A DNA stretch of 64,000 nucleotides from Mesorhizobium sp. ES1-1 (GCF_020164785.1 NZ_JAIUGX010000004.1:124001-188000), one strand, 5' to 3'; counted from the stretch's first letter, positions 8,671 through 17,566 are shown. Notes: a model not told the origin generated them from the letters alone. Numbers and translations: made by a program.

Positions 8671-9582
8671 TCAGGTCCTCTGTCGTGTCGCCACGTCGAA
8701 GCCGGCCTCGCGGGCAGTCGCAAGCAGCGAGGCGTAGCCTTTCCTGGCATAGGTCAAGGGATGCGCCTTGGCGGGATCCTGCTCGGCCTCGACGACGATC
8801 CAGCCCTCGTAGCCGCGGCTGGCCAGCGGCTTCAACAGTGACAGGAAATCGACCGAACCATCGCCAGGCACGGTGAAGATACCCTCCATGACTGCCGCCA
8901 TGAAACTCATATCCTCCTGCCGCGCCCTTTCAAGCACCGGGCGGCGAACATCCTTGCAATGGAAATGCACGACGCGGTCCAGATGCCGTCTTAACAACGC
9001 CTGTGGGTCTCCGCCGGAGAACAGGCAATGGCCCGTGTCGAAAAGCAGGCCGACGCTCCTGCCTGTGCTTGCCATCAAACGGTCCACCTCGTCGTCGGTC
9101 TCGACGATGGTGCCCATATGGTGGTGGAAGGCCATGCCGACACCGAATTCTGCCATGCGGTCGGCCAGTCGGGTGATCTTCTCCCCGTAGGCCGGCCATT
9201 CACTTTCGGTCAGGTGAGGGCGCTGCGAGATCGGCGCAAAGATCGCGTCATGGCGGCCGCGCGATGTGTCGGCATAGACGACAAGCGTCGCGCCGAGGTC
9301 GCGCAGCAAGGTCAGATGCGGAATGATCGCATCAAACTCCTCCTCGACGGTACGATCGAAGATGCGCCCGTCATACCAGCCGGAAACCAGGTCGAGCCCA
9401 TAAGACGACAGGATCGGCCCGAGCGTTTCGCTTTGCCTGGGAAACTTCCCGCCGAGTTCGGTGCCGGAGTAGCCGGCAAGCGCGGTTTCCGACAGACAGC
9501 TTTCCAAGGGCGTGTCGCCTCCAAGCGCCGGGACATCGTCATTGGTCCAAGTGATGGGATTGATGCCAATCCTGACTGTCAT
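8671..9582 (-). CDS. IolE/MocC-like myo-inosose-2 dehydratase (xylose isomerase-like TIM barrel)
   Basis: 303-residue AP-endonuclease-2-like TIM barrel. The N-terminus VRIGINPITWTNDDVPALGG is the IolE signature, and later FHHHMGTIVET and LLFDTGHCLFSGGDP carry the metal ligands. IolE dehydrates scyllo-inosose in inositol breakdown; the related MocC acts in rhizopine breakdown. The start at 9580-9582 is chosen because the protein match begins there; the upstream 24 codons are unlike the family. No other iol genes are in the window, so this may be a second copy devoted to the locus at 1-9.6 kb. It is the upstream gene of a minus-strand run that continues with the LacI-HTH gene and the MocR regulator. 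Confidence 0.85.
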   Translation of the reverse strand: MTVRIGINPITWTNDDVPALGGDTPLESCLSETALAGYSGTELGGKFPRQSETLGPILSSYGLDLVSGWYDGRIFDRTVEEEFDAIIPHLTLLRDLGATLVVYADTSRGRHDAIFAPISQRPHLTESEWPAYGEKITRLADRMAEFGVGMAFHHHMGTIVETDDEVDRLMASTGRSVGLLFDTGHCLFSGGDPQALLRRHLDRVVHFHCKDVRRPVLERARQEDMSFMAAVMEGIFTVPGDGSVDFLSLLKPLASRGYEGWIVVEAEQDPAKAHPLTYARKGYASLLATAREAGFDVATRQRT

Positions 9583-9701
9583 GCTTCGCCCCTGCGCCCC
9601 GTAACGAGGCCAGGGGGCAAAGTGAAGACAAGCAGGACCTGTCACTAGGTCCAATTCCGGCGAATTTGGCGGGACCGCTTGGCGATTTTGCGCAGGCCGC
9701 C

Positions 9702-9989
9702 TTAGTCTTCCCTGTCGCGACCGAAGGCGGCTCGCAGTTCGTCCTTGGCGTCTTCCAGGATTTTTTTGCGCGCCGCCGGCAGGTTCTTGCCGGCGCGGTT
9801 GATGTAGAAATTCAGCATCGACATGGCGGACTGGAACGGCTCGGCCTTGCGGCGGTCGCTATGTTCGGCGGAGCGCTTGAGAGAGGCGGCGATCTTCTTT
9901 GGATCGTCGGATTCGAAGACATGATCCTCGAGGTCCATTGCGTCGCTGTGTTCGGTCACATCGGCCGACCATTTCTTCTTCGCTGTCAT
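9702..9989 (-). CDS. DUF3175 domain protein
   Basis: A 95-residue, highly charged, probably cytosolic protein (MTAKKKWSADVTEHSDAMDL..., DPKKIAASLKRSAEHSDRRK). It matches the DUF3175 pattern of small proteins found across rhizobia; their function is unknown. GGAG precedes the ATG at 9987-9989. It is divergent from the MFS gene and follows no operon. I cannot give it a role. Confidence 0.8.
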   Translation of the reverse strand: MTAKKKWSADVTEHSDAMDLEDHVFESDDPKKIAASLKRSAEHSDRRKAEPFQSAMSMLNFYINRAGKNLPAARKKILEDAKDELRAAFGRDRED

Positions 9990-10156
9990 GACGAACTCCG
10001 TTTTTCAAGGTGGTTCGCTTCGAAACTCCGGCCATAGGCGCCGGTTCCCGCTCTGGAGCCACGGATTTGCCGGTTGTGGCGCTGCTTTACGCCGCGAATG
10101 CGCCGATAGTGAACCAAACGGCAACCGATCTTCCAGATTGCCGACAGGAAACGCCT

Positions 10157-11386
10157 TTGACCCCAACCCTTTCCAGCCGGCCGAGCCCCGGCATAGACAG
10201 CCCTTACGCCTGGCTGCGATTGGCCATCTCGATGCTGCTGGCGACAATCGGCGCCGTCGGCATGTGGGCCGTCGTGGTCGTGCTGCCGGCAGTGCAGGCC
10301 GAGTTCGGCGTCGATCGTGCCGCTGCATCCATGCCCTACACCGCGACCATGGTCGGCTTTGCAGCCGGCAATGTGTTGATCGGCCGTGCCATCGATCGCA
10401 TGGGATACTGGCTCCCGGCGCTGCTGTCCTCGGTCGGGCTCGCGGCCGGCCTTCTGCTCGCGGCGGTGTCCACGTCGCTCCTGCAATTCAGCCTGGCTCA
10501 GGGAATACTGATCGGCGTCGGCACATCCGTGATCTTCGGGCCGTTGATCGCCGACATCTCGCACTGGTTCAACCGCAGGCGAGGTGTCGCCGTGACAGCG
10601 GCGGCGGCCGGCAATTATCTTGCCGGCGCAATCTGGCCGACGATCATCCCGACGATGATGAAAACGGAAGGCTGGCGCTTCACTTATGCCGCGATCGGCG
10701 TTTTCTGCCTGGTGACGATGGTGCCTCTGGTGCTGATGCTGCGCCGCGGCGCTCCGCCGGCTGCCGCGGCAGGATCGCCGGGGACCAGGCCGGTGCAGGC
10801 GATCTCGTTGTCGCCGGCAGCTCTCCAGGCGCTGCTGGTTGTCGCGGGCCTCGGTTGCTGCGTGGCGATGTCGATGCCGCAGGTCCATATCGTCGCCTAT
10901 TGCATGGATCTCGGTTATGGCGTGGCGCAAGGCGCCGACATGCTTTCGATCATGATGGCGGCTGGCGTCGTCAGCCGGCTTGCGTCGGGCTTCATCGCCG
11001 ACCGCATCGGCGGGGTGAAGACCTTGCTCATCGGCTCTGTGCTGCAATGCCTTTCGCTGCTGTTCTACATTCCTTTCGACGGGCTTGCCTCGCTCTATGT
11101 CGTGTCCCTGGTGTTCGGGCTTTCGCAAGGCGGCATCGTGCCTTGTTATGCGATCATCATTCGTGAATACCTGCCGGCCAAGGAAGCGGGCCAGCGTATC
11201 GGTATCGTCATGATGGCCACGATCTTCGGCATGGCGATCGGCGGCTGGATGTCGGGCTGGATCTACGATCTGACCGGCTCCTACGCGGCGGCATTCCTCA
11301 ACGGCATCGCCTGGAATATGCTGAACGTGCTGGCGATCGGCCTGTTGATATGGAAAACGAGGCGTGACGCGGCCGTGATGGCCTGA
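10157..11386 (+). CDS. MFS transporter
   Basis: About 409 residues with twelve predicted membrane segments. Two six-helix halves are separated by a hydrophilic loop near the Pro/Ala-rich RRGAPPAAAAGS. The MFS loop 2-3 motif is seen as GRAIDRMGYW and its second-half copy as GFIADRIGGVKT. It resembles the oxalate/formate antiporter-like or monocarboxylate group, so the substrate is probably a small organic acid. I choose the TTG at 10157 (AGGAAA just upstream). The frame opens at 10010, but that would leave 20 bases to the divergent DUF3175 start. GTG codons between them remain possible. The LacI-family regulator starts 142 bases downstream. Confidence 0.85.
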   Translation: MTPTLSSRPSPGIDSPYAWLRLAISMLLATIGAVGMWAVVVVLPAVQAEFGVDRAAASMPYTATMVGFAAGNVLIGRAIDRMGYWLPALLSSVGLAAGLLLAAVSTSLLQFSLAQGILIGVGTSVIFGPLIADISHWFNRRRGVAVTAAAAGNYLAGAIWPTIIPTMMKTEGWRFTYAAIGVFCLVTMVPLVLMLRRGAPPAAAAGSPGTRPVQAISLSPAALQALLVVAGLGCCVAMSMPQVHIVAYCMDLGYGVAQGADMLSIMMAAGVVSRLASGFIADRIGGVKTLLIGSVLQCLSLLFYIPFDGLASLYVVSLVFGLSQGGIVPCYAIIIREYLPAKEAGQRIGIVMMATIFGMAIGGWMSGWIYDLTGSYAAAFLNGIAWNMLNVLAIGLLIWKTRRDAAVMA

Positions 11387-11528
11387 GACGCTTCAGACCA
11401 TAACGGGCGGACAATTCCTTGGGTGACAGGGGGCAGTCGCCGCGCGACCAAAGTCGGGGGACGAAGGCCGGTGGGATGGCGATAGCTGGGATGATTGCGC
11501 GGACGAGACGTGCGCTGGGGCCACGGCC

Positions 11529-12557
11529 TTGCTGAAGGCGCGCTCGCGCCGGGGTGGCGGCCGCCCGACGATAGCGGATGTCGCGCGCCTGGCCGGCGTT
11601 GGCGCCATCACCGTGTCTCGCGCCCTGCGCGAGCCCGGTCGCGTCTCGGAAGAGTTGCGCCGTCAGATCGAGGCGGCGGTCGAGGAGCTCGGCTACGTGC
11701 CGGATCCGAACGCGCGGGCGCTGGCTTCCGCGCGCGCCGAAGTGTTCGGCGTGCTGGTGCCGTCGCTAACCAACAACGTCTTTGCGGAAGTGGTGCGCGG
11801 CATCTATGACAGCCTGTCGGACGGCCCGTTCCGCATTCAGCTGGGCAACACGCATTATTCCGGCCTTGAGGAGGAGCGGCTGCTGCAGCTGTTCGGCTCG
11901 CAGCGGCCTGCGGCGTTGATCGTGGCCGGCATCGACCAGACGCCGGCATCGCGGAACCTGCTGCAGAATGCCGGCTGTCCGGTTGTACAAGTAATGGAGA
12001 TAGGGCCGGACCCGGTGGACATGATGGTCGGCTTCTCGCATCTTGATGGCGGCCGGAGGGCGACAGAACACCTGATCGAGGCGGGCTACCGCCGGATCGG
12101 TTTCATCGGCGCGCGTATGGACCCTCGCTCGCAGCGCCGCCTTGCCGGGTACCGCGCGGCGATGCAAAAGGCCTGCCTGTTCGACCCGCGCCTCGTCACC
12201 ACGACCCCGGTGCCATCCAGTGTCACGCTGGGACGCGAGTTGTTCCGCGATGCCCTGGCCAAGATGCCGACGCTGGATGGCGTTTTTTGCAACAATGACG
12301 ACATCGCGCTGGGCGTGCTTTTCGAATGCCATCGCGCTTCGATCTCAGTCCCGACGACGATCGGCATCGTGGGTTTCAACGATCTCGACATGATGGAGGT
12401 GGCGTTCCCGTCGATCACCAGCATCCGAACCCCCCGATATGAAATCGGCAGACGGGCGGTCGCCATGGCGCTCGCGGCGATCGCCGGCAACAGGCCGCAG
12501 GAGCGGGTCGCCGACCTTGGTTTCGAACTCAAGCGCCGCGAGAGCACGGCTCGCTAA
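11529..12557 (+). CDS. gntR: LacI/GalR-family repressor, GntR-like
   Basis: 342 residues. The N-terminal HTH is PTIADVARLAGVGAITVSRA (about 13-32), followed by the hinge LGYVPDPNARALASARA and a periplasmic-binding-protein-like effector domain (VFGVLVPSLTNNVF..., GFNDLDMMEVAFPSITSIRTP). The sequence pattern is that of gluconate-operon repressors (GntR of the LacI family). The start is a TTG at 11529; no ATG fits before the HTH. It lies upstream of the ABC operon ending in gluconokinase. A perfect palindrome 44 bases after its stop is the likely operator. It probably represses that operon, released by gluconate or a phosphorylated product. The gene symbol is inferred from family and context. 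Confidence 0.85.
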   Translation: MLKARSRRGGGRPTIADVARLAGVGAITVSRALREPGRVSEELRRQIEAAVEELGYVPDPNARALASARAEVFGVLVPSLTNNVFAEVVRGIYDSLSDGPFRIQLGNTHYSGLEEERLLQLFGSQRPAALIVAGIDQTPASRNLLQNAGCPVVQVMEIGPDPVDMMVGFSHLDGGRRATEHLIEAGYRRIGFIGARMDPRSQRRLAGYRAAMQKACLFDPRLVTTTPVPSSVTLGRELFRDALAKMPTLDGVFCNNDDIALGVLFECHRASISVPTTIGIVGFNDLDMMEVAFPSITSIRTPRYEIGRRAVAMALAAIAGNRPQERVADLGFELKRRESTAR

Positions 12558-12850
12558 AAACAAGGCCGGTGGCTCGCGAAATCAGGTTTACAGCGTCCGT
12601 TGGTAGCGCTACCATCTTCATCCAACAGGGCTGCGGTCAGCGAGGTGGGCCCTGTTTATTATACATAAGCGACAACCCGTTCTTGTTTCTTATGGATAAT
12701 ATGATAATTTGCGGCGCTGGTTGCGACAGGGGGAGGGCCAGTTTCGGCAACCAGAAGCGACATACTGCATGCGAGGAAACGGCAAGGGCCGGCCGCGCGT
12801 GAGACTCGCAGAACGAAACCACGAACAGACTACAATCGGGAGGAATATCG
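12558..12850 (+). promoter_or_regulatory. Promoter/leader of the ABC-gluconokinase operon
   Basis: 293 bases without a supported gene between the repressor and the binding-protein gene. They hold the palindrome at 12601-12614, then AT-rich stretches (about 12655-12670 and 12680-12712) suited to -10 elements, and GGGAGGA just before 12851. I could not fix a unique -35/-10 pair. A 77-codon frame here (12569-12802) lacks protein-like character. Confidence 0.5.
12601..12614. promoter_or_regulatory. Perfect 14-bp palindromic operator, LacI-family type
   Basis: TGGTAGCGCTACCA is a perfect even palindrome with a central CG, the form bound by LacI-family dimers. It lies between the LacI/GntR-type gene and the transporter operon, 237 bases before the binding-protein start. 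Binding by the neighbouring repressor is inferred. Confidence 0.7.
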
Positions 12851-13978
12851 ATGATCAAGTCACTCGTCGGCGGCATCGTTGCCGCCAGTGCATTCGTCAT
12901 GCTCAATTCGGCCGCCATGGCTGCCGGTCCGGAGGTCGTTTCCGGTCCAGCCGCGCAGGCGGACTGCTTCGCGCCCTGGAGCGCGGATACGAAGTTCTTC
13001 AAATATCCCAAGAAGGAAGGCCCGTTCCGGATCGCCTTTGCCAATGGCTACATCGCCAATACTTGGCGCATCCAAATGGTGCAGACGGCCAAGGCCTATG
13101 CGGCCCAGCCCGAAGTGAAGGCCAAGATCAAGGAATTCAAGGTCGTCTCGACCGGCGAGGATGTGCCGGCGCAGATCTCGGCGATCAACAATTTCATCGA
13201 TTCCGGCTATGACGCCATCGTCACCGACGCGCAGAACCCGACCGCTTTCGGTCCGGTGATCAAGCGCGCCAAGCAGGCCGGCATCGTGCTGGTCGCCTTC
13301 GACAACATCCTCGACACCAAGGACGCCATCAACGTCAATGTCGACCAGAAGGGCCTTGGCGAATTGTGGGCCAAGTGGCTGGTCGAAAAGGTGCCGAATG
13401 GCGGCAAGATCCTCGAAGTGCGCGGCGTCGCCGGCACCTCGGTCGACACCGACCGCCATAACGGCATCCATGAGGTCTTCGACGCTTCCGGCAAGAAGTG
13501 GGATGTCACGGAAGTCGCCGGCAAATGGGATGACGGCGTGGCGCAGAAAGTGGCCGCCGACGCGATCGCCACCAACGGTCCTTTCGACGGCATCACCGGC
13601 CAGGGCGGCGACACCGGCATCGTCCAGGCGATGATCGATGCCAAGCATCCCTTCGTGCCGTTCGGCGGCGAAACCGAGAACGGCTTCCGCAAGTACTGCG
13701 CTGCGCATTCGGCGGACGGGCTGAAGTGCACGTCGGCGGGCTCCGGTCCGGCCCAGGTCGCTGTCGCCATCAAGACCGCTATCGCCGCGCTCGAGGGCGA
13801 AGTGGTGCCGCAGGAGGTGAAGTTGCCGCTGGCGGTCGCTTCCGATCCGAACTTCAAGGAAGGCACCGACTACTTCCCGAAGGAATCCGACAATTTCTTC
13901 GTCGGCAATTCCTTCCCCACCTGCGGCATCAACTTCAGTGCCCAGGAAATCATGGGGCAGACCAAGGAAAACCAGTAA
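12851..13978 (+). CDS. Sugar/sugar-acid ABC transporter substrate-binding protein
   Basis: 375 residues of the Peripla_BP_4 type with a signal peptide cut near AMA-AG (about residue 24). The strand GPFRIAFANGYIANTWRIQM, then DSGYDAIVTDAQNP and GIVLVAFDNILD, match the alternating folds of ribose-like binding proteins. GGGAGGAATATCG precedes the ATG. It is the first gene of the operon with a double ATPase, two permeases and gluconokinase, so its ligand may be gluconate or another aldonate/sugar. Four cysteines in the mature protein (two in KYCAAHSADGLKC) could form disulphides. The ligand is inferred from the kinase, not seen. Confidence 0.9.
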   Translation: MIKSLVGGIVAASAFVMLNSAAMAAGPEVVSGPAAQADCFAPWSADTKFFKYPKKEGPFRIAFANGYIANTWRIQMVQTAKAYAAQPEVKAKIKEFKVVSTGEDVPAQISAINNFIDSGYDAIVTDAQNPTAFGPVIKRAKQAGIVLVAFDNILDTKDAINVNVDQKGLGELWAKWLVEKVPNGGKILEVRGVAGTSVDTDRHNGIHEVFDASGKKWDVTEVAGKWDDGVAQKVAADAIATNGPFDGITGQGGDTGIVQAMIDAKHPFVPFGGETENGFRKYCAAHSADGLKCTSAGSGPAQVAVAIKTAIAALEGEVVPQEVKLPLAVASDPNFKEGTDYFPKESDNFFVGNSFPTCGINFSAQEIMGQTKENQ

Positions 13979-13994
13979 GTCTGGCTTGGTAGTT

Positions 13995-14024
13995 GCTGGC
14001 GCCGCGGCAGGCCGCGGCGCCAGC
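13995..14024 (+). repeat. Very stable intercistronic hairpin after the binding-protein gene
   Basis: Perfect 13-bp arms GCTGGCGCCGCGG (13995-14007) and CCGCGGCGCCAGC (14012-14024) with a 4-base loop, 17 bases after the binding-protein stop and before the ATPase ribosome-binding site. It has no T-run. Such hairpins often protect the upstream mRNA so that binding protein is made in excess over membrane parts. Confidence 0.65.
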
Positions 14025-14056
14025 CTCCAATGTCACGAGCCACCTTGGGAGGGTTG

Positions 14057-15604
14057 ATGGACGGTGCGGCTCCGCTCTTCAGCATGGAGGGCATATCCAA
14101 GCGCTATGGCGGCGTGCGGGCACTCGAGAAGGCCGAGCTTGTCATACAAGCCGGCAGCATCCATGCCATTCTTGGTGAAAACGGCGCCGGCAAATCGACG
14201 CTGATCAAGGTCATGTCGGGCGTGGTGGCGCCCGACGAGGGGCGCATGATGCTGGACGGGCGCGAAGTGACCTTCGCTTCGCCCGGCGCGGCCAACAAGG
14301 CCGGAATTGTCTGCATCTTCCAGGAACTGTCACTGATCCCCGAACTTAGCGTCGCCGACAATATCGTCATTTCCGATCCGCCGAAGCGTTTCGGCATGAT
14401 CGACCGCAAGGCGCAGCGCCGCATCGCGGAAGATGCGCTGGCGCGCGCCGGAGCCGCCGACATCCATCCGCTGTCGCTGGTCAAGGACCTGCCGCTGTCG
14501 CGCAGGCAGATGGTCGAAATCGCCAAGGCGCTGGCCCGCAAGCCACGCATCCTCATCCTCGACGAGGCGACCTCGGCGCTGACGGCCGCGGATGTCTCGA
14601 AAATATTCGCGGTGCTGAAGCGGCTGCGGTCCGAAGGGCTGGCGCTGCTCTACATCTCGCACCGCATGAACGAAATCGCCGAACTCGCCGACCATTGCAC
14701 CGTGTTCCGCAATGGCCGCAACGTCGCCAGCTACAAGGCCGGCACGAAGAGCGACAATGAAGTGGTCGAACTGATGATCGGCCGCGAGTACAGCCATATT
14801 TTCCCGCCGAAGCCTGCCGCCGTTGCGGCCACGGCAGTGCCTATCCTGGAAGCCCGCGGCCTCAGCTGGACGGATCGGCTGCACAATATCTCGCTGACTG
14901 TCAGGGCAGGCGAGGTGGTCGGCCTGGGCGGTCTGGACGGCCAGGGCCAGCGGGAACTGCTGCTTGCCTTTTTCGGCGTGCTGCGCGGCCTCACCGGCCA
15001 GGTGCTTATCGACGGCAAGCCCGTCGCCATCGCCAGCCCGGCCGCGGCGCGCGAGAACAATATCGGCATGGCGCTCATCCCCGAGGATCGCAAGACCGAA
15101 GGCCTGATGTTGCCGATGACGGTGCGCGAGAACCTGTCCTTCGCGGCGCTCGATCGGCTTTCGAAGGCCGGCATCATCGACCGCGCCGCCGAGCAACGGC
15201 TGATCGACGACATGGTCGGCCTGCTGGCGATCAAGACCGCGGGCCTCGACATCCCGGTCGGCGCCCTGTCGGGCGGCAACCAGCAGAAAGTGGTGATCGC
15301 CAAATGGCTGATGCGCCAGCCCCGCATCATCCTGCTCAACGATCCCACACGCGGCATCGACGTCGGCACCAAGCAGGAGCTCTACCAGTTGATGCGCAAG
15401 CTCGCCGATGCGGGCGCGGCGATCCTGTTCTACTCGACCGACTATGACGAGCTGATCGGCTGCTGCGGCCGGGTGCTGGTGCTCTATGACGGCGCGGTCA
15501 AGCGCGAACTGGTTGGGGCCGAGATCACGGAGCGGGCGCTGATATCCAGCGCGCTCAACATCCATGGCGAGGAGAGCCCGGTGGGCCTGGGAGCAAGTGC
15601 GTGA
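14057..15604 (+). CDS. Sugar-type ABC transporter ATPase (two fused ABC domains)
   Basis: 515 residues with two nucleotide-binding domains in the RbsA/XylG/MglA style. The first has Walker A GENGAGKST (about 40-48), a degenerate signature LPLSRRQMVEIAKAL and LILDEATSALT. The second has signature LSGGNQQKVVIAKWL and a Walker B reading LLNDPTRGIDVG, where the usual LDEP is LNDP. The start at 14057 follows GGGAGGG; a codon nine residues earlier has no such site. It energises the two permeases downstream: the GTG of the first overlaps this stop. One fully canonical domain is common in this class, but here both show changes. Confidence 0.92.
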   Translation: MDGAAPLFSMEGISKRYGGVRALEKAELVIQAGSIHAILGENGAGKSTLIKVMSGVVAPDEGRMMLDGREVTFASPGAANKAGIVCIFQELSLIPELSVADNIVISDPPKRFGMIDRKAQRRIAEDALARAGAADIHPLSLVKDLPLSRRQMVEIAKALARKPRILILDEATSALTAADVSKIFAVLKRLRSEGLALLYISHRMNEIAELADHCTVFRNGRNVASYKAGTKSDNEVVELMIGREYSHIFPPKPAAVAATAVPILEARGLSWTDRLHNISLTVRAGEVVGLGGLDGQGQRELLLAFFGVLRGLTGQVLIDGKPVAIASPAAARENNIGMALIPEDRKTEGLMLPMTVRENLSFAALDRLSKAGIIDRAAEQRLIDDMVGLLAIKTAGLDIPVGALSGGNQQKVVIAKWLMRQPRIILLNDPTRGIDVGTKQELYQLMRKLADAGAAILFYSTDYDELIGCCGRVLVLYDGAVKRELVGAEITERALISSALNIHGEESPVGLGASA

Positions 15605-16581
15605 AAGATTGGCGTTACTGGCTGGCCGAACAGCGCGGTACCCTGCTGGCGCTCGGCATCTTCATCGTCATGTTCATCATCTACACGTCCAACCACCCGG
15701 CCGGCTTCAACGCCAATGTGGTGCAGACGGCGGCCAACAAGGGCGTGCTCCTGGCCTTCGTCGCCATGGCGCAGACTCTGGTGGTGATCACTGCCGGCAT
15801 CGACCTGTCCGTCGGCATGATCTTCCTGTTGACCAACTGCCTGGCCTCCTGGCTGGTGGTCGGCACGCCCATGGAGACAGCGTTCGGCGTCGTCGCGGTG
15901 CTGGCCGTTGGCCTCGTCTGCGGTGCGATCAACGGCGCGATCGTCATCTACGGCCGGCTGCAGCCGATCGTCGCCACCATCGCCACGGGTGCCGTCTATT
16001 ACGGCATCGGCCTTTTGCTGCGGCCTTTTCCGGGCGGATCGGTCAATGAGGATCTGGCCGACGCGCTGACCGGGCGCGTGTTCGAACTGGTGCCGGCAAG
16101 CCTGGTGGTATTGCTGGCCGTGGTGCTGGTCGTCTGGGTGCCCTTCAGCCGCTCCGTGCTTGGGCGCGCCGCCTATGCCGCGGGATCGTCGGAGACGGCC
16201 GCCTACATGTCGGGCGTGCCGATCCGCCGGGGCAAGTTCATGGCCTACACGCTGGCCGGGCTGCTGGCGGCGATTGGAGGCCTGTTCCTGACCTTCTTCA
16301 CCTATACGGGCGAGGCGGCCTATGCGAGCGGTAATTCCTACACGCTGTTTTCGATCGCTGCCGTGGTTCTCGGCGGCGTGTCGCTGTTCGGCGGCAAGGG
16401 CAGCGCCATCGGCGCCATCTTCGGCGCGCTCGCCTTCCGCACGATCGGCGATCTGCTGTTCGTGTTCGATTTCGATCCGCTCTGGCAGCCGCTGTTCCAG
16501 GGCGTCATCCTGCTGATCGCCGTCAGTCTCGGCGCCTTCGCCCTGTTTAGGGTCCGCAACCGGCTGGAGTGGTTCCTTTGA
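15601..16581 (+). CDS. Sugar-type ABC transporter permease 1
   Basis: 326-residue inner-membrane protein of the BPD_transp_2 family with about 8-10 hydrophobic helices. The family motif AGIDLSVGMIFLLTN lies near residue 64, and the C-terminal half carries AAVVLGGVSLFGGKGS. It starts with GTG at 15601, overlapping the ATPase stop as GTGA. The next permease begins inside its last codons. With a second, different permease in the same operon the channel is probably a heterodimer, unlike the homodimeric RbsC. Confidence 0.92.
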   Translation: MKDWRYWLAEQRGTLLALGIFIVMFIIYTSNHPAGFNANVVQTAANKGVLLAFVAMAQTLVVITAGIDLSVGMIFLLTNCLASWLVVGTPMETAFGVVAVLAVGLVCGAINGAIVIYGRLQPIVATIATGAVYYGIGLLLRPFPGGSVNEDLADALTGRVFELVPASLVVLLAVVLVVWVPFSRSVLGRAAYAAGSSETAAYMSGVPIRRGKFMAYTLAGLLAAIGGLFLTFFTYTGEAAYASGNSYTLFSIAAVVLGGVSLFGGKGSAIGAIFGALAFRTIGDLLFVFDFDPLWQPLFQGVILLIAVSLGAFALFRVRNRLEWFL

Positions 16582-17564
16582 GCGAAACGACATTTGGCGG
16601 CATTGCCGGCCGCATGCCGAAATTCATCCGCCGCGCCGATCCGGCGGTGCTGACGGCCTTTGCCTGTATCGTGCTGCTCCTGTTCCTGGGCAGCCTGTAT
16701 TCGCGCAGCTTCCTGTCGCCCGAGTACCTCCTGCAGCAGCTTAAGGTGGCTTCCTTCCTCGGGGTCATCGCAACCGGCATGATGCTGGTCATCCTGCTCG
16801 GCCAGATCGATCTGTCGGTGCCGTGGTCGGTGGCCGCGGGCGCAATGATGGCCTGCGCGGCGGCGGCCTATGGTCCAACCGGCGTGGCTCTGGCCATTCC
16901 CTTCGGCATCTTGTGCGGCGTCGCGATCGGCATCGTCAATGGCATCGGCGTCGCCTATCTGCGCATCCCGTCGATGATCATCACGCTGGCCACAAATGCC
17001 GTCGCGCAGGGACTCATGGTTGTCTATACCGGCGGCTTCTCGCCGCAGGATTCAGCCACTGTCGCCATGCGCTACCTGGCCACGGGCTTCACCATTCCGG
17101 GCGTGCCGAACGCGGTCATCATCTGGGCGCTGATCGGCGCGGCCATGGTGTTCGCGCTGACCCGCACCAGCTTCGGCCGCACCGTCTATGGGATCGGCAA
17201 CCGCGAGCGCGCGGCCTACCTGTCCGGCATCGATACAAGGCGTGTGGTGATGATCGCCTTCGCCGTGTCGGGCGGGCTGTCTGCTTTCGGAGGCGTGCTT
17301 CTGGCGGGCTATGCCTCGAAGGCCGCCCAGTCGATGGGCGATGCCTATCTTCTGCCCTCGATCGCCGCGGTGGTGCTTGGCGGCACTTCGATCCTGGGCG
17401 GACGCGGCTCCTATCTCGGCACGGTCGCCGGCGTTATCCTGATCACGCTGCTGCAATCCATCCTGTCGGTCATGCAGATGCCGGAGGCGGGACGCCAGAT
17501 CATCTATGGCGTCGTCATCGTCGCCATGCTGCTGCTCTACGGCCGCGCGCCGGCAAGCCGCTGA
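16578..17564 (+). CDS. Sugar-type ABC transporter permease 2
   Basis: About 328 residues, BPD_transp_2 family. GQIDLSVPWSVAAGAMMA is the family motif and AAVVLGGTSILGGRGSYLGTV the C-terminal one. The start is ambiguous: TTG at 16578 overlaps the previous stop as TTGA and has GGAG eight bases before it, whereas GTG at 16569 lies on that GGAG. I prefer TTG. It pairs with permease 1, and gluconokinase begins two bases after its stop. Confidence 0.9.
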   Translation: MSETTFGGIAGRMPKFIRRADPAVLTAFACIVLLLFLGSLYSRSFLSPEYLLQQLKVASFLGVIATGMMLVILLGQIDLSVPWSVAAGAMMACAAAAYGPTGVALAIPFGILCGVAIGIVNGIGVAYLRIPSMIITLATNAVAQGLMVVYTGGFSPQDSATVAMRYLATGFTIPGVPNAVIIWALIGAAMVFALTRTSFGRTVYGIGNRERAAYLSGIDTRRVVMIAFAVSGGLSAFGGVLLAGYASKAAQSMGDAYLLPSIAAVVLGGTSILGGRGSYLGTVAGVILITLLQSILSVMQMPEAGRQIIYGVVIVAMLLLYGRAPASR

Positions 17565-17566
17565 CC

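Noticed and set aside
9986..11128. 380-codon minus-strand frame antisense to the MFS gene
   Set aside because: Composition (His/Arg/Asp/Gln-rich) and position show it to be a shadow of the transporter gene.
12569..12802. 77-codon frame between the LacI regulator and the ABC operon
   Set aside because: It covers the operator and promoter, has no good ribosome-binding site and no protein-like pattern.
16823..17566. In-frame extension upstream of gluconokinase
   Set aside because: It overlaps permease 2 in another frame and is His/Arg-rich shadow; the kinase starts at the GTG at 17567.
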